From JAVBMV01 sp031552145 (GTDB taxonomy: Bacteria > Myxococcota > Myxococcia > Myxococcales > UBA5297), in contig JAVBMV010000008.1 in assembly GCA_031552145.1 (NCBI GenBank), forward strand, positions 62,001-126,000: 64,000 bases of DNA, read 5' to 3'. The translations under genes were made by a program, and so were the position numbers. Below, piece by piece: positions 45,101 to 53,688 of this stretch (the stretch's first letter is position 1; each line of letters begins with the position of its first letter). A model generated the notes under the pieces. That model saw only the letters and a program-made list of their open reading frames with translations, was not told the origin of the DNA and did no database searches.

Positions 45101-48100
45101 CGGTGAGGGTATAGGCGCCGTTCTGGCCATTGAGGCCATCGACAAAGATGTAATAGTTGCCGGCTTCGGCGTCGGGCGCCATCGCGGTCGCCATGCCATT
45201 TCCCTGCTCTCCGACGCCCTCGTCGTAGGCGCAGGCCACGGTCCCCGACGGTGCAGGGGTGAAGCACTCGGTCGTGACGTAGACGGCGGGTTTGTAGTTT
45301 GGGGTGGAGGGGTCTCGCGTCACCGTCACCTCCAACCTGGAACGCTGGGCGAGCGTGAGCACGTAAACGACGTCGGGGCCGTTGTGCAGCAGGCCCGTGC
45401 CGCGGGCGGTCGATTCGCAGCTCCCGCGATAGTCGTTCGCCGCGCCCTCCGTGCTTCCTTGCCGAACGATGCTGCTGTTTGGCTGCAGGAACCCCAGGCT
45501 GGTGGCGCCGGTCTCACAGGTATCGAAGGCGGGGGGAGGAGCGGTGGTAGGGGTGTAGCTGATGGTCAGATCGAACCTGCCCTTCGCGGCGCTCTCGGCT
45601 GCGTCCACGATAACGTAGTAGTCCCTGAAGGGGCGCAGCCTGTGGGGAGCGATCTTGATCGAGGAGAGCGGCGAGACAGTGCTCTTGCAAGCCAGCTCGG
45701 TGGCGAGCTCCTCGCAGCTCTCTCGCAGCGAGAGAAGGTAGCGGTTCTCGCTGGTGGGCGCGACGGCGCTGACGGTCACCTCGACATCGGCCTCGACCGG
45801 AAGGGAGAAGACGTAGACCAGGTCGGCCCCCGCGTTGTTCGCCGGGGCGCAGGTGGCGCCGAAATCGTTGAGCGCGCCCGCGGTATCGCCGCGCACGATT
45901 CCCGAGCGGCGCTCGGGATCGAGCACCACGCGCTCGATCGTGCTGCTGCACGAGTCGCTCAGCTCCACGTTCTCCATGATCGAGAGGGAGAGGGAGAGCT
46001 CCATCGCGCCGTCGCTGTTGAGCTGGTTGTTGCTGGCGAAAAGATAGTAGGTGCGCTCGGGCAGCAGCTTCAGGGCAGTGAGGGTGAGCGGTGCAGAGAT
46101 GCTTTGCTTATCGCAGGCGAGCACCTGGCTCTGATCGCACGCAGTTGCCAGAACGAGCGCCGGCGCCACCCTCTCGGAGGTGCGAACCGGCGAGTAGAGA
46201 GGCGTCGCCTGGGCGTCGAGCCGATAGAAGCGCTCCTCGACGGGCGTCTCGTTCGATGCGGTGGGCCAAGGCGGCGTGGTCAGCTTCCAGGTGAGGGTTG
46301 GCATCTGGCGCTGCACCTGGCTGATACAGCGAGGTTGAGGGACCTGGATTCCCGCGCGCGTATTGGTCGTAAAGGAGAGCGCACTGGGCGGCTCGGCCAG
46401 CGCGAGCGCCTCGGTGTCGCTGCACTGCCGCGAGTCGATGGCGTCATAGAACTCGACGAAGAGCTCCACCTCGCCCTGAGTGTTCGAGATGCCGTCGAGT
46501 ACCAACAGGTGCTCGCCCGCGGGGAGGTTGTAGGTCGAGAAGGAGGAGATGCCGATGCCGTGGATCGAGCCCCCGCATTGGCCCGGCACGAAGTCGGCGG
46601 CACAATTGGCAAGGAGCGAGATGCTGGGCAGAAACTCGAGCTCGGCGGTCGCGGCGACCGCCCGCGCGTACATGGCGTAGGGGCGGTCGGTATGGAAGGC
46701 GTAGAAGGTCTCCACCGAATCGGTCGGGGTAATGCAGTAGGGATAGAGCTGGTTCGTGGCATCCCGGTTGCTAAGGTTCGCGTGGATCGTCGCGCGCGGC
46801 GCCGATGGCTCCGTGCCCTCCACCACATCGAGCGGGAGAGGGTTGTCGCAGAGATCGTTGGATGGAGGGGCGCTCTCCTCGAGCGCGGCATCCAACTGAA
46901 AGAGGTCTTCAGCTCCGCTCGAGAGCGAGTCGACCGTGAGGAAGAGCGTCGTGCCGGGTGCGAGGTTGGAGAGCCGCAGCTCCATCGCACGATCTGCTGG
47001 GCTCCTCGAGCGCGTGCACCCTAGCTCGGCGCCGCCGCACGCCAAGCCCGCATAGAGCGTCCCCGAGAAGCGCGAGTTGGAGCCCAGCGGTCTCAAGCGC
47101 AGCGATAGGCTCATCGCCGAGCCCGGCGGCACAGTGAGCGAATAGAGCAGATCGCCGCCCGAGCTCTCGGAGTTATCGCAGGGTCCCCTGGAGTCGTCGC
47201 GTGCTCCCGAAGTGGTCATCTCGACGTGCGCTCGCCTCGTGTCTGACTCGAAGGTGAGCGCGCGCGGCTCGGCGCAGCCGTCGACGCGCGCGGGGGAGGT
47301 GAAGAGCTCCAGCGCGAACTGGCCGCTGTTGGCCGTCGCCGAGTCGATCACCAGAAAATAGGTCGCTGGTTGAAGGTCGACGAAGGTGGCCATGGCGCTC
47401 TCGTCGACAAGCAGCTGACACGCGAGCTCCTCACGCTCCTCTGCGCACCCCTTCAGCAGATAGAAGAGCGGCTCGAAGGTGGTCTCCTCCGAGAATCTCC
47501 GCGCGAGGCGAACTTGGAGGAGCGTCGGCTCATCCAGCTGGAGTAGGTAGACGACGTCGCCTCCTCCTTCGCCGCCGCAGCTGCCCGAGTAATCGTCGAG
47601 CGCGCCGTCGTTGCTCCCCGCGTGCGTCGAGAGTCCGTCGAGCTGCGCCGGTGCCTCGGCGTTCTCGCACCAGTCGTTCGCGGGCGCACCCGGCGCGCGG
47701 CACTCCCCGTTGGAGTCGCACGAGCGCGGCGAGTCGCAATCCGCGCAACGCACCTCGCGGGGAAGACCGCACCTGTCCACTCCGGAGAGCTCGCCGCAGC
47801 GTTGGTGACGCGCCCTACAGAACTCCAGATCGGTCTCGCCCTCGCAAGTGACGCATTGGCCGGCTTCGCAGCTCGCCCCCGGAGGACAGGCGGGGCATTC
47901 GACGCGACGAGCCACGCCGCAGAGGTCCGAGGCCGTGAGCTCGCCGCACACGACCTTGTGCCGAGTGCAGAAGGCCGCGACAGTCTCGCCAGCGCAGATG
48001 CACTGTCCCTCATCGCACTCTTCGTTCTCGTCGCAGTCGCCGCACACTCCGCCGCAGCCGTCGGGCCCGCAGTTGCGGCCACCACAGTTCGGAACACAGC

Positions 48101-48281
48101 CGTCCGTGTCGCCCACATCTCCAGCATCGCCCACGTCGCCCGGCCCAGATATATCGCTGGGACCTGTGTCGGTGTTGTCTGGCGTGGAGGTGTCAGCGGG
48201 GCCTGTGTCGGGTTCGCTCCCCTCCGAGGCGGGGCCGCACGCGGTGACGAGGAGCAGGAGTAGGAGCAGTGACGCCTTCAT
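42123..48281 (-). CDS. Very large Cys-rich, PPC-like repeat lipoprotein
   Basis: This encodes 2052 residues. The lipoprotein signal ends in VTAC, followed by an acidic Asp/Thr/Pro/Gly linker. Then CGGRNCGPDGCGGVCGDC and related Cys clusters (to about residue 195) form a disulfide-rich head common in Bradymonadales/Myxococcota surface proteins. From about residue 200 to the end there are roughly 13 repeats of about 140 residues. Each starts near ND-x-C and contains a DVVY-x-[LF] strand, an L-x-x-TL-like strand and a YYL[FWV]VD strand, as in bacterial pre-peptidase C-terminal (PPC) domains. It is exported to the surface or outer membrane; adhesion or matrix binding is possible. It is transcribed alone. 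Confidence 0.85.
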   Translation of the reverse strand: MKASLLLLLLLVTACGPASEGSEPDTGPADTSTPDNTDTGPSDISGPGDVGDAGDVGDTDGCVPNCGGRNCGPDGCGGVCGDCDENEECDEGQCICAGETVAAFCTRHKVVCGELTASDLCGVARRVECPACPPGASCEAGQCVTCEGETDLEFCRARHQRCGELSGVDRCGLPREVRCADCDSPRSCDSNGECRAPGAPANDWCENAEAPAQLDGLSTHAGSNDGALDDYSGSCGGEGGGDVVYLLQLDEPTLLQVRLARRFSEETTFEPLFYLLKGCAEEREELACQLLVDESAMATFVDLQPATYFLVIDSATANSGQFALELFTSPARVDGCAEPRALTFESDTRRAHVEMTTSGARDDSRGPCDNSESSGGDLLYSLTVPPGSAMSLSLRLRPLGSNSRFSGTLYAGLACGGAELGCTRSRSPADRAMELRLSNLAPGTTLFLTVDSLSSGAEDLFQLDAALEESAPPSNDLCDNPLPLDVVEGTEPSAPRATIHANLSNRDATNQLYPYCITPTDSVETFYAFHTDRPYAMYARAVAATAELEFLPSISLLANCAADFVPGQCGGSIHGIGISSFSTYNLPAGEHLLVLDGISNTQGEVELFVEFYDAIDSRQCSDTEALALAEPPSALSFTTNTRAGIQVPQPRCISQVQRQMPTLTWKLTTPPWPTASNETPVEERFYRLDAQATPLYSPVRTSERVAPALVLATACDQSQVLACDKQSISAPLTLTALKLLPERTYYLFASNNQLNSDGAMELSLSLSIMENVELSDSCSSTIERVVLDPERRSGIVRGDTAGALNDFGATCAPANNAGADLVYVFSLPVEADVEVTVSAVAPTSENRYLLSLRESCEELATELACKSTVSPLSSIKIAPHRLRPFRDYYVIVDAAESAAKGRFDLTISYTPTTAPPPAFDTCETGATSLGFLQPNSSIVRQGSTEGAANDYRGSCESTARGTGLLHNGPDVVYVLTLAQRSRLEVTVTRDPSTPNYKPAVYVTTECFTPAPSGTVACAYDEGVGEQGNGMATAMAPDAEAGNYYIFVDGLNGQNGAYTLTAKSSAPLLDDRCGDELPTLTFQNGVAIVTGDTSTYGDDASPVACGDSGGSGKDLVYKLVTTGLGRSRVKATLAGQKSSTQLSSLYLRKECASTAFEDELACARSAKQVAFFDTVLAEGTYFLWVDGYNASSSGPFTLRVELGAPAAPQNDLLPVGQLDLSSGRATLTGSTVGAGNDLTRRCRNGGAAAYAVGPDVVYSFTLTGEATLSATATRDPLFSSFTPVVYFRSSLAPEVPDQALSSCEYANGQGLSHLRRLGAGTHYLVVDSIAANDTFHSNYAAGGAFTLEVTARTAEGAPESCASARQVTFTPSQLHFTIEENNGSAQNDTRGFGCARNLMGQDHVFALDTTAVGTRDLFAKVTYSTGGASRALALWSTYCEGAGAQDELACVEDGTLLLRAQPAGLYYLWVSATEAEQGGAYKLELSASAPISASCDAALPLTLDASGRATIIGSTQGAAPGAMAGQLGKVCLPPDTATSAADYSGPEAIYRIHWNSDKAMAISVKRLSGSGDPSLYVRAGTCASALPEDEVGCRRAETGKGTVATYTAPLVAGSDYYVVVDTTAASGLTFELTVAEVEPATRDCLEAQELQLPPEGALLRASYSTHGPAVGATAYGKLTINHGAAFRVRLPSSPAEQELSLMATPLGNFAASLSMGLASSCDEGSSALAGAGPLATGTVDVPVSLSARGLHGGATYVIRLGTPYTGMVGAFELSLIPSAPASVPANALCSSATPADVETGFARIAGLSFGGAVGAQSSSGCAQGSTGPELVYSIRPRAKAVLYAEMRPESGYTVSSIYMKSGCEAAGDFGACRASFDGKETARLTSPTLRAETTYYLFLDSMALHRHGTFSLGLKMTKTAPNDTCAGAIALERGQAVAADLREGTNDFGPGTGGSCGISGYGTQPDLVFLHRPTADGPFTVEANFVDLSNGVLWVGQGTCGSTSACVGVDSGFTSTPRRVTVNGTAGTNYYLYATTTSAPSLAYAMVAVTVLP

Positions 48282-48379
48282 ATCGGCACCTTTCGCAGAG
48301 CGGCCTGGCGGACGCTCTCAGCGCGCCCGACTTTCGATATGAAGTGATCTGTACAGAAGCGAGCAGGGCCATGACAAGG

Positions 48380-48408
48380 AGGCCCGGCCAAAGAGCTCGG
48401 CCGGGCCT
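48380..48408 (-). terminator. Terminator hairpin after the sigma-factor gene
   Basis: AGGCCCGGCC (48380-48389) pairs perfectly with GGCCGGGCCT (48399-48408) around a 9-base loop. It lies 46 bases beyond the stop of the sigma-factor gene and upstream of the giant lipoprotein gene. The T tract is poor on either strand. Confidence 0.6.
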
Positions 48409-48453
48409 CGGTGTTGTTGTCATGCGGGGCCGTGTGGCGGCCTATGCGAGCAG

Positions 48454-49158
48454 TTACGCGGCCTGCATCGGCTCGAGGTAACGAGCCAGAAAAGATTTGG
48501 TGCGCAGCTCCACCTGGCGGACGCGTTCGCGCGAGACGCCCCAGCGCTGCCCGATCTCCTCCAGGGTGCGGGGGTTCTCCTGGGTGAGCCGCTCTTGCAA
48601 GATGTCCCAGCCCAGATCTCCCAGCCTCTTGCGAACGCGCTGCAGCGCCTCGCGCACGTTCTTGTCGTGCTCGTCGGCCAGATAGCGAAGCTCCTGATCG
48701 TCACTCTGGTCAGCGAGGCGCTCCAGATGAGAAACCTCGCCATCCTCGTCGATGGGTAGGTCAAGCGAGAGGTCGGTCATGCTGGCGCGTGTTCCCTCTC
48801 CGCCGCGTACTTGGCTGCGGTTATCCTGCAGAAAGCGCTGGATATAGGCTCTGATCCACCATACGGCGTAGGTGGCGAAGCGGGTCCCCTTGTTGGGGTC
48901 GTAGTGCCCGATGGCCTTCAGGAGGCCGATGTTGCCCTCTTGGACAAGGTCGTCCACGCGGGCGTTCCTGCTCGAGTACTTCTTTGCCACCGAGATGACG
49001 AGGGCAAGGTTTGCGGTGGTGAGCTGCTCTCTCGCCGCGCGATCGCCCGCGCGCGCGCGGTTGGCCAGCACCACCTCATCCTCTCTCGAGAGCTGGCGGT
49101 ACCTACCCAACCCATTTAGGTATGCCGACATCCCCTCGAATCCACTTGGGCGTCCCAT
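48454..49158 (-). CDS. Sigma-70 family factor, RpoH-like
   Basis: This encodes 234 residues from the ATG at 49158, which has a GGGAGGAGG ribosome site. Region 1.2/2 has YLNGLGRYRQLSREDEVVLA, LALVISVAKKY, DDLVQEGNIGLLKAIGHYDPNKGTRFATYAVWWIRAYIQRFL (the core-binding and -10 region) and NRSQVR. Region 4 has TLEEIGQRWGVSRERVRQVE, the -35-binding helix-turn-helix. Region 1.1 is absent and region 3 is short, and the length is close to RpoH heat-shock factors. Whether it is the heat-shock or another alternative factor cannot be decided here. It is monocistronic and sits before the korAB operon on the same strand. Confidence 0.85.
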   Translation of the reverse strand: MGRPSGFEGMSAYLNGLGRYRQLSREDEVVLANRARAGDRAAREQLTTANLALVISVAKKYSSRNARVDDLVQEGNIGLLKAIGHYDPNKGTRFATYAVWWIRAYIQRFLQDNRSQVRGGEGTRASMTDLSLDLPIDEDGEVSHLERLADQSDDQELRYLADEHDKNVREALQRVRKRLGDLGWDILQERLTQENPRTLEEIGQRWGVSRERVRQVELRTKSFLARYLEPMQAA

Positions 49159-49271
49159 GAAAGCCTCCTCCCGGCCGCCTCGCAAGGAGGACGGCTCTCG
49201 TTCGCGCACTTTGATGCCGTGCGCAAGGAGTAGGTTCCAGCGCTGTCAAGTAGTTTATGGGCGGAACGAGC

Positions 49272-49301
49272 GAGGCCCGCGTCCGTGAGAACGCGGGCCT
49301 C
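49272..49301 (-). terminator. Terminator hairpin after korB
   Basis: GAGGCCCGCGT (49272-49282) pairs perfectly with ACGCGGGCCTC (49291-49301) around an 8-base loop, 22 bases beyond the korB stop. It has no U tract, like the other strong stems in this window. Confidence 0.6.
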
Positions 49302-49323
49302 GAAACGTCACGCGTCGGTGACG

Positions 49324-50367
49324 CTATTTGATGACCCAGCTATCGCTCGTGTGGAGCAGCTTCTCGAGTGAGCCCTCTCCGAGCTTCTCCTTCGCCTGGC
49401 GCTCTGCGTCGGCCACCAGCTGCTCGTAGGGGGCGCGCTGCGCCGCGCGGAAGGTGCCGAACGGGGTGGGGAAGTTGGGCCAGGTCATGCGCGAGAGCAT
49501 GTAGGCCAGCGCGGGGCTCTCGGCGCTTTCGTCGTGGACGAGGATGTCGTTCACGGTGACGCCCCCCTCGCCCAGCGTGACCACTTCGGGAGCGAAGGTC
49601 TTGGAGTTCCAGCGGATGCCCTTGTTCTTCTCCTTGCCGAAGAGCATCGGTTTGCCATGCTCGAGGACGAGCTGCTGCTCGGCGCGGTTCGCCTTGTCAC
49701 CCAGGAAGTCGTAGGCGCCGTCGTTGAAGACGACGCAGTTCTGGAAGACCTCGAGCAGCGCGGTGCCCTTGTGCTGCGCCATGCGCGCGATCATCTCGGC
49801 CAGGTGCTTCGGCTCGGAGTCGAGCGCGCGCCCGACGAAGGCCCCCTCGGCACCGAGGGCGACCGAGAGGACATTGAAGGGCGCGTCGATGTTTCCGAAG
49901 GGCGTCGACTTCGTCTTCTGACCCACGACGGAGGTGGGCGAGAACTGCCCCTTGGTGAGCCCGTAGATGCGGTTGTTGAAGAGAATGATCTTCAGCCCCA
50001 CGTTGCGGCGCAGCGCGTGGATGAGGTGGTTGCCGCCGATGGAGAGGCCGTCGCCGTCGCCGGTCGCCACCCAGACCATCAGGTCGGGGCGGGAGATCTT
50101 CAGTCCCGAGGCGATCGCGGGCGCGCGCCCGTGGATCGAGTGGAGACCGTAGGTGTTCATATAATAGGGGAATCGTGAGCTGCAGCCGATGCCGCTGATG
50201 AAGGCGAACTGCTCCTTCGGGATCCCGAGGGTGGGCATCACCTTCTGCACGGCGGCGAGGATGGAGAAGTCGCCGCAGCCCGGACACCAGCGGACGTGCT
50301 GGTCCGACTCGAAGTCCTTCTTGGTGAGCTGCGCCGGGTTGGTCTGTTCTGTCGCTAGAGCGCTCAT
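49324..50367 (-). CDS. korB: 2-oxoacid:ferredoxin oxidoreductase, beta (TPP-binding) subunit
   Basis: This encodes 347 residues. The subunit binds thiamine diphosphate and an iron-sulfur cluster and, with the alpha subunit, oxidatively decarboxylates a 2-oxoacid (probably 2-oxoglutarate) to acyl-CoA with ferredoxin as acceptor. Visible motifs are RWCPGCGDFSI and SGIGCSSRFPYY (cluster Cys residues), VWVATGDGDGLSIGGNHLIHALRRN (TPP motif GDGD...N) and FNNRIYGLTKGQ. It lies 30 bases after korA. 2-oxoglutarate specificity is inferred from the two-subunit form, not proven. Confidence 0.93.
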   Translation of the reverse strand: MSALATEQTNPAQLTKKDFESDQHVRWCPGCGDFSILAAVQKVMPTLGIPKEQFAFISGIGCSSRFPYYMNTYGLHSIHGRAPAIASGLKISRPDLMVWVATGDGDGLSIGGNHLIHALRRNVGLKIILFNNRIYGLTKGQFSPTSVVGQKTKSTPFGNIDAPFNVLSVALGAEGAFVGRALDSEPKHLAEMIARMAQHKGTALLEVFQNCVVFNDGAYDFLGDKANRAEQQLVLEHGKPMLFGKEKNKGIRWNSKTFAPEVVTLGEGGVTVNDILVHDESAESPALAYMLSRMTWPNFPTPFGTFRAAQRAPYEQLVADAERQAKEKLGEGSLEKLLHTSDSWVIK

Positions 50368-50397
50368 GGTCGTATCTCTTTCTCTCTCAAAACCGGA

Positions 50398-52260
50398 TTA
50401 ATGCGCCAGCTCCTCGATCTTGGCGACGATCTCATTCACCTTGAAGGGCTGCCCTCGCATCTTGGTGAGGCTCACTGCGTCGAGGAAGTACTCGGCGCGG
50501 AGCAGGTGGTTGAGCTGCCCCAGGTTCATCTCGGGGATCAGCACCTTCTTGAAGCTCTTGAGCACCTTGCCCAGGTTCGCGGGGAAGGGGTTGAGGTGGC
50601 GCAGATGCGCCTGGCTCACCGTGATGCCCTTGGCACGCGCCTCTTCGATGGCCTGCGCGATGAAGCCGTAGGTAGAGCCCCAGCCGAGGACCAGCAACTC
50701 GCCCTGTTCGGGACCGTCGATCTTGACGGGCGCGATGTCATTCGCGATGCCCTTTATCTTGGCCGCGCGCGTGTCGGTCATCTTCTGATGGTTGGCCGCG
50801 TCGTAGGAGATGTTGCCTGTCTTGAAGTCCTTCTCCAGGCCGCCGATACGGTGCTCGAGCCCGGGCGTCCCAGGGATGGCCCAGGGGCGCGCCAGCGTCG
50901 CAGGGTCGCGCTCGTAGGGCAGGAACTTGCCCTCCGCGGGAGCCTCGGTCTTGCGGCAGGTCACCATCTTGGGCAGCGCGTCCATATCGGGAATGCGCCA
51001 GGGCTCCGCGCCCTGAGCCAGGTAGCCGTCCGAGAGCATGATGACCGGCGTCATGTACTTGAGCGCGATGCGCGCCGCCTCGAGCGCCGCGTCGAAGCAA
51101 TCGGCTGGGGTAGAGGCCGAGACGATGGGCAGCGGACACTCGCCGTGGCGCCCGTACATTGCGAAGAGCAAGTCCGACTGTTCAGTCTTGGTGGGCAGAC
51201 CGGTAGAGGGACCGCCGCGCTGGACGTTGATGACGACGAGCGGCAGCTCGAGCATCGCCGCGAGCGAGATGCCCTCGCTCTTGAGGGCGAGGCCGGGGCC
51301 CGAAGTGTTGGTCGCCGCAAGCGCTCCGCCGAAGGCGGCGCCGATGCAGCTGGTGACGCCAGCGATCTCATCCTCGGCCTGGAAGGTGATGGCGCCGAAG
51401 TGCTTGTAGCTGGAGAGCTCGTGGAGGATCTCGGAGGCGGGCGTGATGGGGTAGCTGCCCAAGAAGAGGCGCAGGTCGGCCAGCTTCGCCGCCGCCATCA
51501 GGCCGATGGCGGCTGCCTGATTACCCGTCACCTGGCGGTAGTTGCCGGGGCGGATGTTGGCGGCGCGCGGGATCTCGAACCGCTCGAAGAGCTCGGCCGT
51601 CTCGCCAAAGTCGTAGCCAGCCTGCAGCGCGCGGATGTTGGCGTCGACGAGGACCTGATCCTTCTTGCCGAACTTCTTCCGGATCACGTCCTTCTCGTGC
51701 TCCATGTCGCGGTTGTAGGTCCAGAACATGAGGCCGAGCGCGAAGTAGTTCTTGCAGCGCGCCACATCCTTGGGCGACATGCCAAGCCCTTCGAGCGCCA
51801 GCGCGGTGAGTCGGCCGATGTCGATCTTGTGCACCAGGTAGCCCGCGAGCGAGCCGTCGGTGAGCGGGTTGGCCGCGTAGCCGGCGGTCTGCAGACCCTT
51901 CTCCGTGAAGGCGTCGGCGTTGATGATGATGGTGCCGTTCCTCTTCAGATCGCCCAGGTTCGACTTGAGCGCGGCGGGGTTCATGGCCACCAGCACATCG
52001 GGGGCGTCGCCCGGGGTAAAGATGCGGCGCGCGCCGAGCTGGATCTGGTAGCCGGAGACGCCCGCGACCGTGCCCGCCGGGGCGCGGATCTCCGCTGGGA
52101 AGTCGGGGAGGGTAGAGAGGTCGTTGCCCTCCATCGCCGAAGCGCGCATGAACTGCGCGCCGACCAGCTGCATGCCGTCGCCGGAGTCGCCTGCGAAGCG
52201 AATGGTGACCGACTCGAGCTCACGGGGAGCTCCGCGTTTGACCGCTCCTGAGGTATTCAT
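50398..52260 (-). CDS. korA: 2-oxoacid:ferredoxin oxidoreductase, fused gamma-alpha subunit
   Basis: This encodes 620 residues from the ATG at 52260. The N-terminal about 200 residues are the gamma-type domain (VTIRFAGDSGDGMQLVGAQ, then DVLVAMNPAALKSNLGDLKRNGTII). The rest is the alpha domain with GNQAAAIGLMAAA, SYPITPASEILHEL, FQAEDEIAGV, TNTSGPGLALKSEGI and VINVQRGGPSTGLPTKTEQSD. The fused gamma-alpha arrangement is typical of KorA in aerobic and microaerobic bacteria. It forms a two-gene operon with korB and could run an oxygen-tolerant TCA-cycle step or its reverse. Confidence 0.93.
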   Translation of the reverse strand: MNTSGAVKRGAPRELESVTIRFAGDSGDGMQLVGAQFMRASAMEGNDLSTLPDFPAEIRAPAGTVAGVSGYQIQLGARRIFTPGDAPDVLVAMNPAALKSNLGDLKRNGTIIINADAFTEKGLQTAGYAANPLTDGSLAGYLVHKIDIGRLTALALEGLGMSPKDVARCKNYFALGLMFWTYNRDMEHEKDVIRKKFGKKDQVLVDANIRALQAGYDFGETAELFERFEIPRAANIRPGNYRQVTGNQAAAIGLMAAAKLADLRLFLGSYPITPASEILHELSSYKHFGAITFQAEDEIAGVTSCIGAAFGGALAATNTSGPGLALKSEGISLAAMLELPLVVINVQRGGPSTGLPTKTEQSDLLFAMYGRHGECPLPIVSASTPADCFDAALEAARIALKYMTPVIMLSDGYLAQGAEPWRIPDMDALPKMVTCRKTEAPAEGKFLPYERDPATLARPWAIPGTPGLEHRIGGLEKDFKTGNISYDAANHQKMTDTRAAKIKGIANDIAPVKIDGPEQGELLVLGWGSTYGFIAQAIEEARAKGITVSQAHLRHLNPFPANLGKVLKSFKKVLIPEMNLGQLNHLLRAEYFLDAVSLTKMRGQPFKVNEIVAKIEELAH

Positions 52261-52490
52261 CGTCAAGCCACGTCCTTTCGATGTGCCTTTGCCGCGGCCC
52301 CCCTTTGGTGGGCCGGTTCGGACTTCGGTTGTAACAGATTTGCCGCCGCGCCAAACCCCGGAGCGGCCGTCAGAGAGTCTACGCGGGCCCATGAAAGGTG
52401 CCCGCGAGGGAGATGCAGAGTAGGCTTATTCGAGCTTGTGCGGCTGGAAGTCAAGGCTGGTCGACACCACCTGGGAAGAGTGAGGCGCGG

Positions 52491-53681
52491 ATGGATGCTG
52501 GGGCGAGAACACGTGTTGGACTCGATCTCTTTCAGAGAGAGGGCTTCCAGAGGCTGCGCGGCCTGCGCGTGGGGGCGATCTGCAACCCCACGAGCCTCAG
52601 CTCCTCCTTCGAGCATCTGGCCGACCTGCTTGCCGCGGCGCCGGGAGTAGAGCTCGCGGCGCTCTTCGGTCCCGAGCACGGCGTCAGAGGCGAGGCGCAA
52701 GACATGATCGGCGTGGAGAGCGCCGTCGACTCTCGGACCGGGCTGCGCGCCTACTCTCTTTATGGCGAGCGCTTCGAGTCGCTCTCGCCTCGCCCCGAAT
52801 GGCTCGCCGGCCTCGACGCGCTGCTCTTCGACATCCAGGACATCGGCAGCCGTTACTACACCTACGTCTACACGATGGCGCTCTGCATGAAGGCAGCGGC
52901 CAAGGCTCACCTCAAGTTCATCGTGCTCGACCGGCCCAACCCGCTCGGTGGGATGGCTGTCGAGGGGAACCTGATCAGGCCCGGCTTCGAGAGCTTCGTC
53001 GGCCTCTACCCGCTCCCCAATCGGCATGGCATGACCGCGGGCGAGCTGGCGCTCCACTTCAATCGCGAGCATGCCATCGGGGTAGAGCTCGAGGTGGTGC
53101 GGTGCGAGGGGTGGCGGCGTTCCCAGTGGTTCGATCAGACTGGGCTCACCTTTGTTCCCCCTTCTCCCAATATGCCGACGCTCGACACGGCGGCGGTCTA
53201 CCCAGGGCTCTGCCTGGTGGAGGGGACCAACCTCTCCGAGGGGCGCGGCACGACCCGCCCCTTCGAGCTGGTGGGGGCTCCATTCCTCGACTCGCACCGC
53301 CTCGCCGAGGCGCTCGCGGCCGAGCGGTTGCCAGGCGTAGTCGCGCGTCCCCACTCCTTCCTGCCCCAGTTTCAGAAGCACGCGCGGGTTTCGTGTGGAG
53401 GCGTGATGCTCCATGTGACGGATCGCGAGACCTTTCTTCCCGTGCGGACCGGGCTCGCCGTGCTGCGCGCCGCGCGCCACGTGGGGGGCGAGCAGTTCCG
53501 GTGGCGGACCGAGCGGTACGAGTTCGTCGACGACAAGCCCGCCATCGATCTGCTCTGCGGCACCGACGCCGTCCGGCTCGCCCTCGACGCGGGTGCCTCG
53601 CTCGACGACTGCATGCAGGGCTTCGACGAAGCGCGCGCCTCTTTCATGCCTATCCGGGCGCGCTCCCTGCTCTACGAATAG
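52491..53681 (+). CDS. DUF1343 protein, NamZ-like exo-beta-N-acetylmuramidase
   Basis: This encodes 396 residues from the ATG at 52491; the open frame upstream has no signal peptide either. The DUF1343 landmarks are seen: GAICNPTSLSSSFEHLADLL, LFGPEHGVRGEAQDM, a Ser/Leu-Tyr-Gly (YSLYGERFESLSPRPEWL), DALLFDIQDIGSRYYTYVYTM, DRPNPLGGMAVEG and VEGTNLSEGRGTTRPFELVGAP. The family hydrolyses terminal MurNAc from muropeptides. Known NamZ proteins are often exported; the absence of a signal here suggests cytoplasmic recycling, or a missed start. nadD begins 7 bases after its stop. Confidence 0.9.
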   Translation: MDAGARTRVGLDLFQREGFQRLRGLRVGAICNPTSLSSSFEHLADLLAAAPGVELAALFGPEHGVRGEAQDMIGVESAVDSRTGLRAYSLYGERFESLSPRPEWLAGLDALLFDIQDIGSRYYTYVYTMALCMKAAAKAHLKFIVLDRPNPLGGMAVEGNLIRPGFESFVGLYPLPNRHGMTAGELALHFNREHAIGVELEVVRCEGWRRSQWFDQTGLTFVPPSPNMPTLDTAAVYPGLCLVEGTNLSEGRGTTRPFELVGAPFLDSHRLAEALAAERLPGVVARPHSFLPQFQKHARVSCGGVMLHVTDRETFLPVRTGLAVLRAARHVGGEQFRWRTERYEFVDDKPAIDLLCGTDAVRLALDAGASLDDCMQGFDEARASFMPIRARSLLYE

Positions 53682-53688
53682 GTGACCG

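Noticed and set aside
45036..47024. A 662-codon open frame on the plus strand opposite the giant lipoprotein gene
   Set aside because: It has no motif, an Arg/Gly/Glu-rich shadow composition, and the opposite strand has clear secreted-protein repeats.
49231..49250. A TGGAAC...TTGC sigma-54-like element and a TTGACA upstream of the sigma-factor gene
   Set aside because: The GG-to-GC spacing is 12 instead of 10, and the TTGACA lacks a good -10 at 16-18 bases; neither is firm enough to call.
50401..52251. A 616-codon open frame antisense to korA
   Set aside because: It mirrors korA almost exactly and shows no domain; korA has clear catalytic motifs.
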